NCBI GenBank assembly: GCA_035258565.1
Contig: DATFXF010000315.1
Location: 1 to 22,985 of the forward strand
DNA: 22,985 nt
DNA from: DATFXF01 sp035258565
GTDB lineage: Bacteria; Acidobacteriota; Terriglobia; Acidiferrales; UBA7541
Direction of reading: 5' to 3'
The first letter of the stretch is position 1. Each line of letters opens with the position of its first letter. The position numbers and the translations under genes are program-made. The notes under the pieces are model-generated. The model searched no databases. It saw only the letters and a list, made by a program, of their open reading frames with translations, and was not told where the DNA came from. Positions 7,613-15,500 of the stretch are shown piece by piece.

Positions 7613-8551
7613 CGTTTTCTGAGCCACCTGGCGGCTGAAGAAGCTGAGCGTGAGCCGGAGGCCAGCATCGAGACTCACCTTCGGTTCCCAGTTCAGAATG
7701 CGCCTCGCTTTGCTGATATCCGGGCAGCGGCGCTTGGGGTCATCTTGCGGCAGTGGTTTGAAAACGATGGGTACTTTCGCCCCCAGGAGCGCGCGAACGC
7801 GCTCGGCGAATTCAAGGATGGTGATCTCCTCGGGATTGCCGATGTTGGTGGGCAGGTGTTCGTCGGACTGCATCAGCCGGTAGATGCCTTCGATCAAGTC
7901 GGAAACGTAGCAGAAGCTGCGCGTCTGCTTACCATCGCCGTACACGGTGATGGGCTGGCCGGTCAGTGCCTGGTGGACGAAGTTGGGAAGGGCGCGGCCG
8001 TCGTTCAGCCGCATGCGCGGACCGTAGGTGTTGAAGATGCGCACGATGCGCGTGTCCAGGCCGTGCGCCCGGTGGTAGGCCATGGTCATGGCCTCGGCAA
8101 ATCGCTTGGCCTCGTCGTACACGCCACGCGGGCCGATCGGGTTGACGTGGCCCCAGTAGTTTTCCGGTTGCGGGCTCACCTCGGGATCACCGTAACACTC
8201 CGAGGTCGAGGCCAGCAGATACTTCGCTTTCTTCGCCAAGGCCAAGCCCAGCGTGTTGTGCGTGCCGAGGGCGCCCACCTTGAGCGTCTGAATGGGCAGC
8301 TTCAAATAATCTACCGGGCTCGCCGGCGAGGCGAAATGGAGCACGTACTCCACCGGCCCCGGAACGTCGATGTAGCGCGTCACGTCGGCGCGCACCAGGC
8401 TGAATCGGGGATGGGCCACCAGATGACTGACGTTCGACTCCTCCCCGGTGACCAAGTTGTCTAGTACCAGTATTTCCCAGTCGCGCTCTATCAGGTAATC
8501 CGAGAGGTGCGAGCCCAGAAAGCCCGCGCCGCCCGTGATCACTGCGCGCAC
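7604..8551 (-). CDS. UDP-glucuronate decarboxylase (UDP-xylose synthase)
   Basis: A 315-residue extended SDR enzyme that decarboxylates UDP-glucuronate to UDP-xylose using bound NAD. Seen: GGAGFLGSHL (7-16), ADVT (55-58), HFASPASPVDYLKLPI (72-87), STSECYGDPEVSPQPE (115-130), YWGHVNPIGPRGVYDEAKR (132-150, with Tyr145 and Lys149), and RIFNTYGPRM. The SPASP, WGHVNPIG and YDE-KR blocks separate this family from GalE and RmlB. The start is GTG at 8551 with a GGAGGA site 9 bases away. It faces the epimerase gene tail to tail, with 9 shared bases. It uses the product of Ugd, which places it in the same sugar-nucleotide pathway despite the opposite strand. Confidence 0.9.
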   Translation of the reverse strand: MRAVITGGAGFLGSHLSDYLIERDWEILVLDNLVTGEESNVSHLVAHPRFSLVRADVTRYIDVPGPVEYVLHFASPASPVDYLKLPIQTLKVGALGTHNTLGLALAKKAKYLLASTSECYGDPEVSPQPENYWGHVNPIGPRGVYDEAKRFAEAMTMAYHRAHGLDTRIVRIFNTYGPRMRLNDGRALPNFVHQALTGQPITVYGDGKQTRSFCYVSDLIEGIYRLMQSDEHLPTNIGNPEEITILEFAERVRALLGAKVPIVFKPLPQDDPKRRCPDISKARRILNWEPKVSLDAGLRLTLSFFSRQVAQKTLS

Positions 8552-9433
8552 GCGTCACTCTCCTCCGGCGGCTGGGGCTCGAATTCGCCCACCCGCCTTA
8601 TCCTCGGTTCGACTTCAACTGCAGATCGAGGCCACACCCTTCTGGGGCCTGGGGGGGGATATGGACGGGCGTGTTGGAAAACCAACATACGACCGGCTTG
8701 GCAGCTAGCGCTCATATTTCATCACGACGCTATGCGGCGCACACCTGCTCGTCGGAAAGTCCGGCGTCGATCGAGGTAAAGGCAGCCCCAGCTTCTACCG
8801 CAAAGATTCCGTACTGTCCACCCAGTCGAGCTACGCACACTTGGTTTTTCAAGCAGGTGCAAATCTCATCACTGCTCTTTAAGTTCTCTCGTGGACCGAG
8901 CATCGAGATCTCCCTTATCAACCTCGAACTCACACCTTCGGCATCAAGAGGTTGCAGAAAACCTTTCCAGAAGCCTCGAAGTTGGTGCTTTGGGCCTTGC
9001 TTGTGAAACCTCAAAAATGATCTTCTCTCGAGCGAGGACCTCAAATGGGATGCGCGTTTCTGCCAACGAGGCTGACCTGACCTAGTTCGGTGAAGTGGCT
9101 CTGATCGAGCAGGTCTCCCGGCGCATCCCGCTAGGCCGATCCTGCTCCTAGCGTCAAACGCCACCGAAGATGAGACCACTGAATATTCTCATATGGCTCA
9201 TCCCTCAGGGACCTTTGCGGTGGGTTCGGTGTCGGAAAGGTCAGCGATCCTTGCCCCAAACGTGCTCTGCTACGCCTGCCTCTCTATCCCGGTGCGAGAA
9301 GCTGCGGAGTCTTTCTGCGGCGGCTCGAGCAATTGACCCAAGTGTAGCCCAGGGTTAGGATGCGGCCGCCGCTAGAGGGTGAGCGTGGCGATCCTTCCTT
9401 GCGAACAGGAGTTGGGCAATCAGTAGGGCCAAC
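8552..9433. other. Gene-poor stretch of about 0.9 kb
   Basis: No convincing gene on either strand. It presumably holds the promoter of the decarboxylase gene near its left end. It also has a short inverted repeat at 8672-8687 and a minus-strand coding-like patch (8811-8834, VARLGGQY) that matches another patch at 2421-2444. A plus-strand frame from 9170 begins MRPLNILIWLI, like a glycosyltransferase start, but loses any resemblance at once. The stretch looks like decayed sequence. Confidence 0.5.
8672..8687. repeat. Perfect inverted repeat TGTTGG-AAAA-CCAACA
   Basis: Six-base arms with a four-base loop, about 120 bases upstream of the GTG start of the UDP-glucuronate decarboxylase gene. It could be an operator or a small hairpin in the leader. 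It has no T-run, so it is not a convincing terminator. Confidence 0.35.
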
Positions 9434-9649
9434 TTGAAGTTCCTCGGATTCTTCCTGGCTTGGTTGTGGGTATCCACGCTGGCAACGGCCGCATGGTCAG
9501 AGGATCGTCTGAGCGTGATCCGCAGCATCGTGGTGGAAGCCGGCGAAAGGTCCGGCGAAGTGAACTGCTTTGGCTGCTCGGTTCGGGTGCGCGGAGTGGC
9601 CCAGAGCGATATTGTGGCCATCGGCGGCGACATCGAAGTGGACGGCGGC
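9434..9649 (+). pseudogene. 5' fragment of a secreted polymer-forming (bactofilin-like) protein
   Basis: The frame opens with TTG at 9434 and encodes a signal peptide (hydrophobic FLGFFLAWLWVSTLATAA, cleavage expected near AWS) followed by about 45 residues with the pattern NCFGCSVRVRG and DIVAIGGDIEVDG. This repeating GD-V-IGG-I-VDG layout is typical of the secreted polymer-forming or bactofilin-like proteins common in Acidobacteriota, which continue with further repeats. Here the resemblance ends at DG (9646), where the sequence passes directly into a truncated hemoglobin in another frame. The translated frame itself runs on to 9757 as unrelated residues. There is no good ribosome site. The fragment is probably what remains after a deletion between two genes, or an assembly join. 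Confidence 0.55.
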
Positions 9650-9986
9650 TGGGCGGCAAGACAGCCATTGCCAAGGTGGTGGACGATTTTGTGGGCCACG
9701 TGGCCGCCGACACGCGGATCAACAGGTTCTTTGGCCATACCGACATTCCACACCTGAAGATGGAACTGGTGAATCAGATCTGCGAGGCGGGGGGCGGACA
9801 CCTGCAAATATACCGGGAAATCCATGAAGGAAGCACACCAAGAATGGGCATCAGCACGGCTGATTTCAATGCCTTGGTGGAGGACCAAGTCTGGGCACTC
9901 AACAAGAACAAGGTCGGCAAAAGGAGAAGAACGAGCTGCTGGCCATATTGGGGCCCATGAAGAGCGATATTGTCGAAAAGCCGTAG
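9646..9986 (+). pseudogene. Group I truncated hemoglobin, 5'-truncated and frameshifted
   Basis: From RLGGKTAIAKVVDDFVGHV (frame of base 9646), through INRFFGHTDIPHLK and LVNQICEA, to MGISTADFNALVED, the translation is a group I (trHbN) hemoglobin, a small heme protein that binds oxygen or nitric oxide. Three single-base changes break it: one extra base between 9799 and 9802, one missing at about 9842, and one missing at about 9919. Allowing for them restores CKYTGKSMKEAH, which carries the proximal histidine (codon 9836-9838), and KEKNELLAILGPMKSDIVEKP up to the TAG at 9984. Without the shifts the proximal histidine is lost. The N-terminus before RLGGK is missing and is replaced by the polymer-forming protein fragment. 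Either this is a recent pseudogene or the sequence contains indel errors. Confidence 0.72.
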
Positions 9987-10079
9987 GCGAAGCGGCTCCC
10001 TGTGGCTGCCCGGGCGAGCCTCGGACGCACAGCCCACCCCGCAACCCATTGAAATGCTTGGTTATCTGTTCTATCGAGC

Positions 10080-10098
10080 AGTACCAGCGGTTGGTACT
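10080..10098. repeat. Perfect inverted repeat AGTACCA-GCGGT-TGGTACT
   Basis: Seven-base arms and a five-base loop, 58 bases before the ATG of the small membrane protein gene at 10157. No T-run follows, so a leader hairpin or operator is more likely than a terminator. Function unknown. Confidence 0.35.
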
Positions 10099-10156
10099 CT
10101 CTGCCCATTGTCCGCCGTGGACCTGCCTGCCAGAATGCTCGCAGAGGCTGTGGGCA

Positions 10157-10561
10157 ATGATCGCAGCAATCCTATTCACGATCTCGATTGCGGCCCTGGG
10201 GCAGTTCGCCGTGTATTACTGGAGGGCGGTGGTGACCAGCGTGGCGGCCCAGCCACTCTCAGACCGCGTAAAGGCGGCGGCCGGGCTGGCCAGCGAGTCG
10301 ATCGGCGCCACCGATTTCGACGCCGTGATGACCCTGCACGATTTGACGCCCAGCTTGAAAGAGCATGTGGGCGGGTTAAGTCTGGTTCGTGCCTACTACC
10401 GAGTGATTGAGGCGCTGGGACGTCTGGCCGGGACCAAGATGCCTTCGGTCGCAGCCTGGGCTCAGGGCGAGATGGCCACCTGCTCGCGCTACGTTGCCGT
10501 TCTCCTCGACCAGCAGCTGGAACGCGTTATGGCCTGCGCTGCTGAGGCTCGCTCAGTCTAG
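10157..10561 (+). CDS. Small membrane-anchored protein of unknown function
   Basis: A 134-residue protein that I do not recognise. Seen: an uncleaved-looking N-terminal membrane segment (residues 2-20, IAAILFTISIAALGQFAVY) followed by a soluble, mostly helical region rich in Ala, Leu and Val, with two cysteines near the C-terminus (CSRY and MACAAE). ATG 10157 is preceded by AGAGG 9 bases upstream. The same frame stays open to 9824, but that part overlaps the hemoglobin remnant and has no family character. Codon use in the body (third-position G/C) looks like that of a real gene. It stands alone between the damaged hemoglobin and the converging fabH gene, with an inverted repeat in its leader. 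Confidence 0.6.
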   Translation: MIAAILFTISIAALGQFAVYYWRAVVTSVAAQPLSDRVKAAAGLASESIGATDFDAVMTLHDLTPSLKEHVGGLSLVRAYYRVIEALGRLAGTKMPSVAAWAQGEMATCSRYVAVLLDQQLERVMACAAEARSV

Positions 10562-10656
10562 ATAGATTGCCTCCGGCCGTCCATAGATAGCATCCGACAC
10601 CAAATTCCTGACCCAACCTGCCTCTGCAACGGGGGGGCCTTCGCTTTTAGGGCGGA

Positions 10657-11703
10657 TTAGTAGGCCCACCGGAGGAGCATGCCGCCGGTGGTGTAGCCAG
10701 CGCCAACGGCGACGAGCAGCAGCAGGTCGCCCTTGTGCAGGCGGCCCTGCTGGACAGCGTCGCGCAGGCCAAGGGGGATGGTTGCAGCGGTCGTGTTGCC
10801 GTAGCGGTCGATGTTCGTCAGCACCTTCGAGTCGTCGAGGCCAAGCCGCTCCTGCATGGCGCGGATGATGCGTAGGTTGGCCTGGTGTGGCACGACAAGC
10901 GCGAGGTCGCGGCTCGAGAAGCCGTTGCGTTCAAGCAAATGGCAGGCCACTTCAGCCATGCGCCGCACGGCGTACTTGAAGACTTGTGCACCTTCCTGGT
11001 GAACGTAATGCATCTTCTTGTCTACGGTGTCGTGCGACGGGGGATGGAGCGAGCCGCCCCCGGGCATATAGAGATCACAACCGCCCGAACCGTCCACATC
11101 GTGGTGGAAGTCGATGATGCTTTCGGTTGGAGAGGCAGCCGGCTCGACGAGCACGGCGCCGGCACCGTCGCCGAACAGCACGCAGGTAGCGCGATCTTGG
11201 AAGTTAATGATTGAGGTCATGATGTCGCTGCCGATAACCAGGACTTTCTTGTGCGCGCCTGCGCCGACAAACTGCGCCCCCACGGTGAGCGCGTAGACAA
11301 AGCCCGAACAGGCGGCAGAGAGATCAAATCCCCAGGCGTTTTCGGCCCCCAGGCGGTCCTGCACTAGGCAAGCGGTGGCTGGAAACAGCATGTCGGGCGT
11401 AACTGTGGCGACGATGATGAGGTCAATCTCTTCCGGATCCACGCCTTTCTCGTCCAGGAGCTGCTCGGCCGCCTGATGGGCTAGGTGCGAAGCGGCCACA
11501 CCCTTCTCGACCATGTGGCGCTCACGGATGCCAGTGCGTTCGCGGATCCACTCATCGTTCGTCTCGACCATCTTCTCGAGGTCCCGGTTCGAGAGCACGC
11601 GCGGGGGCACACAGGCAGCTACACCGGTGATCTTGGCGGCGATGCGTTTTCCGGGCTGGGTCAATGAACTTTGCTCCCGCAAAGAAAGCGCGATTCTATG
11701 CAA
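10657..11703 (-). CDS. fabH: 3-oxoacyl-ACP synthase III (KAS III)
   Basis: A 348-residue thiolase-fold enzyme that condenses acetyl-CoA (or another acyl-CoA) with malonyl-ACP to start fatty acid synthesis. Seen: catalytic Cys132 in SAACSGF, His273 in PHQAN, and Asn303 in YGNTTAATIP, plus NDEWIRERTGIRER near the N-terminus and the FGDGAGAVL block. All three catalytic residues are present and the length is normal. Start: ATG 11703 has GGGGA 7 bases upstream. TTG 11664 (335 residues) has GGGAG 9 bases upstream and gives a more typical N-terminus, so either may be right. It lies last in a minus-strand series after the OsmC and zinc-ribbon genes. No other fab or plsX gene is adjacent, so it may also serve a specialised lipid. 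Confidence 0.93.
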   Translation of the reverse strand: MHRIALSLREQSSLTQPGKRIAAKITGVAACVPPRVLSNRDLEKMVETNDEWIRERTGIRERHMVEKGVAASHLAHQAAEQLLDEKGVDPEEIDLIIVATVTPDMLFPATACLVQDRLGAENAWGFDLSAACSGFVYALTVGAQFVGAGAHKKVLVIGSDIMTSIINFQDRATCVLFGDGAGAVLVEPAASPTESIIDFHHDVDGSGGCDLYMPGGGSLHPPSHDTVDKKMHYVHQEGAQVFKYAVRRMAEVACHLLERNGFSSRDLALVVPHQANLRIIRAMQERLGLDDSKVLTNIDRYGNTTAATIPLGLRDAVQQGRLHKGDLLLLVAVGAGYTTGGMLLRWAY

Positions 11704-11775
11704 TCATCCCCACGGTGGCAAGGGCGAGCCCTACAGGGCGGACGCGTCGGAACGCTCCGAGCGCCACTGCGCGGG

Positions 11776-11913
11776 TTACTCTTTGACCTTGTCTTCCTTC
11801 TTTTTCTTCTCGAGAGCTTCGCCGCGCACTTTTTCCGCGCAGGCCTCGCAGATGGTCTTCGCGGACGGCTTTCCGCAAATCATGCAAACCTGCTTCTTCG
11901 CTGCTGGCACCAT
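11776..11913 (-). CDS. 45-residue double-CxxC zinc-ribbon-like protein
   Basis: A tiny protein with two CxxC pairs, CMIC (about 10-13) and CEAC (about 22-25), separated by eight residues, the geometry of a small zinc ribbon. A very basic and acidic lysine-rich tail (EALEKKKKEDKVKE) follows. The start chosen is ATG 11913, preceded closely by GGGGAGAGGA. The frame is open further to 11973, but the extra 20 residues look non-coding. It lies 72 bases upstream of fabH and 92 bases downstream of the OsmC gene on the same strand, so the three may be co-transcribed. Function unknown. The charged tail would suit nucleic-acid or ribosome contact, but this is inference. Confidence 0.65.
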   Translation of the reverse strand: MVPAAKKQVCMICGKPSAKTICEACAEKVRGEALEKKKKEDKVKE

Positions 11914-12005
11914 TCCTCTCCCCGTTTTTCCCTCGGAGCATTCTAGGTTTGCTCCCCAAGGCCGTCCAGACAAATCGACGGGTGCACGGCGATGGAACTT
12001 TCGGG

Positions 12006-12422
12006 CTACGCGGGGTTGGAAGGAAGGATCTCGTAGCGGAAGGAGATGGACGCGGCTTGGCGCAGCATGGCGGCCACCGAACAGTACTTCGTCTCGCTGA
12101 GCTCAATGGCGTCGCGCACTGCCTTCTCATCGAGTTGACCGCGCAGCTTGTAAACGATTTCAAGCCTCGTCCAGACTCGAGGCGGCCCAGCGGCCCGCTC
12201 GCCTGAGACCAACACCTCCAGCGACTCCAGCCTCTGGCGCTTCTTGGCCAGAATGACGACCACATCGGTTGCCGTGCAGGCGCCGAGTGCCGCAAGGAGC
12301 ATCTCCATCGGTCCCGGCCGAGCGTTTGACTGGCGATCGGAATCAAACGGCACCGCGTGGCCCGAAGGTGTGAGAGCCAGGAATTGTTCGCTGCCGACCC
12401 ACTCGACGCGTGCGGTTTCCAT
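12006..12422 (-). CDS. OsmC-family protein
   Basis: A 138-residue OsmC/YhfA-type protein. Members with both cysteines act as thiol peroxidases on organic hydroperoxides. Seen (from ATG 12422): NARPGPMEMLLAALGACTATDVV with Cys49, and SETKYCSVAAML with Cys114, the two redox-active positions of the family, both kept. The start ATG at 12422 has GGAGG four bases upstream. A GTG at 12446 would add eight residues. Its length matches the family. The preceding large signalling gene ends 79 bases from 12446 on the same strand. The exact substrate is not readable. The YhfA-like subgroup is the best guess from the ETKYCSV motif. Confidence 0.88.
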   Translation of the reverse strand: METARVEWVGSEQFLALTPSGHAVPFDSDRQSNARPGPMEMLLAALGACTATDVVVILAKKRQRLESLEVLVSGERAAGPPRVWTRLEIVYKLRGQLDEKAVRDAIELSETKYCSVAAMLRQAASISFRYEILPSNPA

Positions 12423-12525
12423 TGGGCCTCCCGGAATGGCCAGCACTGCGCACGGCTGGCCGCCAGGCGCTCAGCCTAACAGAGACAGAAGAACGGTGGA
12501 AGCCAACTGCCCGAGAAGAAGAGCT

Positions 12526-15500
12526 TCAGCTGGTGGCAGGGGAAGCTGGCAGATCAAGCGTTTCGTTTGCCGGGGCGTTTGCGGGGGCGCGCTGGGGCGC
12601 GATGGGCCCGACCAAGGGCTGCGGCAGGCGCCGAAGCGTGCCGATGAAGAGCTGGAGGAGCTCGGGATCGAACTGCGAGTTGGCACAGCGCTCGAGCTCC
12701 GCAAAGGCTTCCTCCGGAGTGCGGGCCTTCTTGTAAGTCCGGTCGGAGGTGATCGTGTCATAGGCGTCGGCGATGGTGATGATGCGCGCCCCCAGGGGGA
12801 TCTCGCTCCCCGAGAGGCCGTCGGGATAGCCGGAACCATCAAAGAACTCGTGGTGGTGGCGCACCATTAGGCGAATCCCCTCGGCCGCCCGCAGCGGCTC
12901 GAGGATTTTGGCGCCAAAGTGTACGTGCCCCTTCATGATCTCCCATTCCTCGGGATCGAGCGGGCCGCTCTTGTTCAGGATGGGTTCCGCGATGCCCACC
13001 TTCCCAACGTCGTGCAGGACACTCGCCAGACGGACCTCTTCCACCACGGCTTCGTCCAGGCTTAGCGCCTCAGCCAGCAGCACCGCATAGGTCGACACCT
13101 TTTGCGAATGGCCCTGCGTGTAGTGGTCCTTGGCGTCAATCGCGAAGGCGAGCGAGGTGACCGTCTCCACGACGGCCGACGGCAGCGCCCGGACGCCCTC
13201 GGCCAACCTGGTCGCGCCCTCGCCGTTCCCGGAGGTCGCTGAGGCAGACGCTTCTCGCTCATTCGCCTCGGCAGCGGCAGAGGCGCCGAAGTTCTCTGCC
13301 GGCGAGCACGCGGGCTGCGTTGCCGCGAGCGACCGGGTGAATTGTTCGAGGCGCTGGTAAATCTCCTCAAACGTTTCCGGCCCGGTGGCAAACAACCGTT
13401 TAAGCGCAACCCCGAGATAAGCCTCCAGTATGTCTCGCTTCCACTTCTTGGCTTCATTGGGATCGAAATGGTCGGCCGTGGAAATCGCGTTGCCGCCCTG
13501 GTGCTTGGAAAGGTACATGGAGGCGTCCGCCACCTGGATGAGCTCCTGCGGCGTCGAGCCGTGGAGCGGAAAACTGGCGATGCCCAGGCTGGCGGTGATG
13601 TTCTTCTCGCGCAGCAGCGGGTCGGAGGAGATCCAAGAGCGCAGCTTGGAGGCGAGCTGCCGACTCTGCTCGATGTTCGTCTCCGGCATCAGGATGACGA
13701 ACTCATCGCCGCCGTAGCGCGACACCACGTCGGAACGCCGGCAGGTCTGCTCCAGGATGTGGGCCACCCGTTGTAACACCAGGTCTCCCTCCAGGTGCCC
13801 GAAAAAGTCGTTGACGAACTTGAAGCGGTCAAGGTCCATCAAGACCAGCGAGAATGCCCGGCCGGCGCGTGTCGCCCGCTTCCACTCCGCCGAGAGCGCC
13901 TCCATAAAGAAGCGGTGCGTCTTGACACCGGTGAGGCCGTCAGTGATCGCTTGCTCCTGTGCCTTCTGGAAGGTCAGGGCGTTGTGCAGGGCGCTGGCGA
14001 TCAGGTCGGCCAGCGTGCGCAGCAGCAGAATGTCTTCTTCGGAGAAATCAAACGGCTTTTCCGTCTCTACGTAGAGCACGCCGTACAGCTGGTCCGCATA
14101 GAACACGGGCAGGGCGATAGAGGACGCCGAGCCTTCCAGCACCCCGTGCGCGGGAGAGTTTGGAGCGCTGAGGTTGCCCGCGACAACCATCTGCCCACTG
14201 CGCGCCACCTGGCCTACAATTCCGTCGCCCAGCGCGATGCGCCGCCCCAGGGCCTCGCGCCGCTTGCCGGCCTCGGCCTGGATTACGACCTCCTTGCTCG
14301 AGTAGTCGAGCAGGCCAATGCCGATGTGGTCGTAAGTCAGACCTTGTTCGAGTGCTTCGGCGATTTTGGCGAGCATCTCATCGGAATTCAGTGTGGTGAT
14401 GGCGTTGCGGGAAATGTTGTTGAGCAAAGTGAGGTGCCGCGCCTTCGTCTGCTCTTCGTGGAACAGCCGTGCGTTCTCGAGCGCGATGCTGGCTTCGCTC
14501 GCGAGCACCCGCATCAGCTCCAAGTGGCCCTCGTCGAACAAGCGCTCCTGGTGGCTATGGAGCGCCATCACCCCGATAGCGCGGTCGTAGAGCACCAGCG
14601 GCACCCCGCAGTAACAACCCGTCTTCCGCAAGGGCTCGGTGCCCAGCTTGGCCGCCTCTTCAGCGAAGCGTTCGCGGATGAGCAGCGGCTGGCACGTGCG
14701 GATCATGTACTCGATCAGATGATTGCCGGCCGGGCGGGAGCGCTTGGGCAGCCGGACACCGTCCACCACTTCGAGCTCGAAGCGAATTTCGTTATGGCCC
14801 GGGTGGTAGAACGCGATGTAGAAATTATTGACGTCCAACAGCCGCCGCATTTCTGTGTAGATCTTCTCGAACAGCACATCGCCCTCAAGCGTCGAGCTGA
14901 GCACCCGCCCGATTTCGTTCACGATATGGAGTTCTTCGGTCCGCCGCGAAGTTTGTTGGATCAGGTAACTGTTCTCGACCGCCATGCCGATCTGGTGGCC
15001 CAGCGCCAGCAGCAGCCGCAGCTCGGCTGCCGCGAATCGCCGGCTGTCCGAGGTGCCGAGCAGCAGGACGCCAAAGGCGTGTTCCTTGGCCTGCAGGCTA
15101 ACGCAGATGGCCGTGCGCAGACCCTCGCTCACGGCCAGTTGCCGGAATCGCCGAAAGCCTTCCTCGCGCTCCAGCGGCGCCCAGGAGGCCTCCCGCCCGA
15201 GATCGCGGAAGACCACGAGCCCGCCCAGGCGCGCCACCAAACTCACCAGGTGGTCGTCCAGGCTCTCCTCTTGCATCGTGCGACAGAATGCTTCACTCAA
15301 GCCGGACGCCACCACCGCTGTGGGCCCCTCCGGGTTCCCATGATGGAGACAGAGCGCACCGAAAGGAACTCGTACGACGCTCAGGACGCGATCGAGCGCC
15401 TGCGACAGCATCTTCTGAATCTCGCCACCCACGAAACTGGAGGTGACCAAGTTCAGATTCGAGAGCGCCAGCATGTTTCGCTCGACGCGGCGTTTCTCTT

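Noticed and set aside
8570..8640. tRNA-like TCGAATTC loop
   Set aside because: The flanking bases do not pair as a T-arm, and no acceptor or anticodon stem could be built.
8790..8900. Possible structured RNA (GEMM-type riboswitch) on the minus strand around 8811-8834
   Set aside because: The conserved riboswitch core blocks are absent, and the match to 2421-2444 varies only at third codon positions, which suits coding sequence better than RNA structure.
9170..9358. Plus-strand frame beginning MRPLNILIWLI, like the start of a glycosyltransferase
   Set aside because: Only the first ten or so residues look right. The rest is Arg/Ser-rich and unlike any family, and no other frame picks up the similarity.
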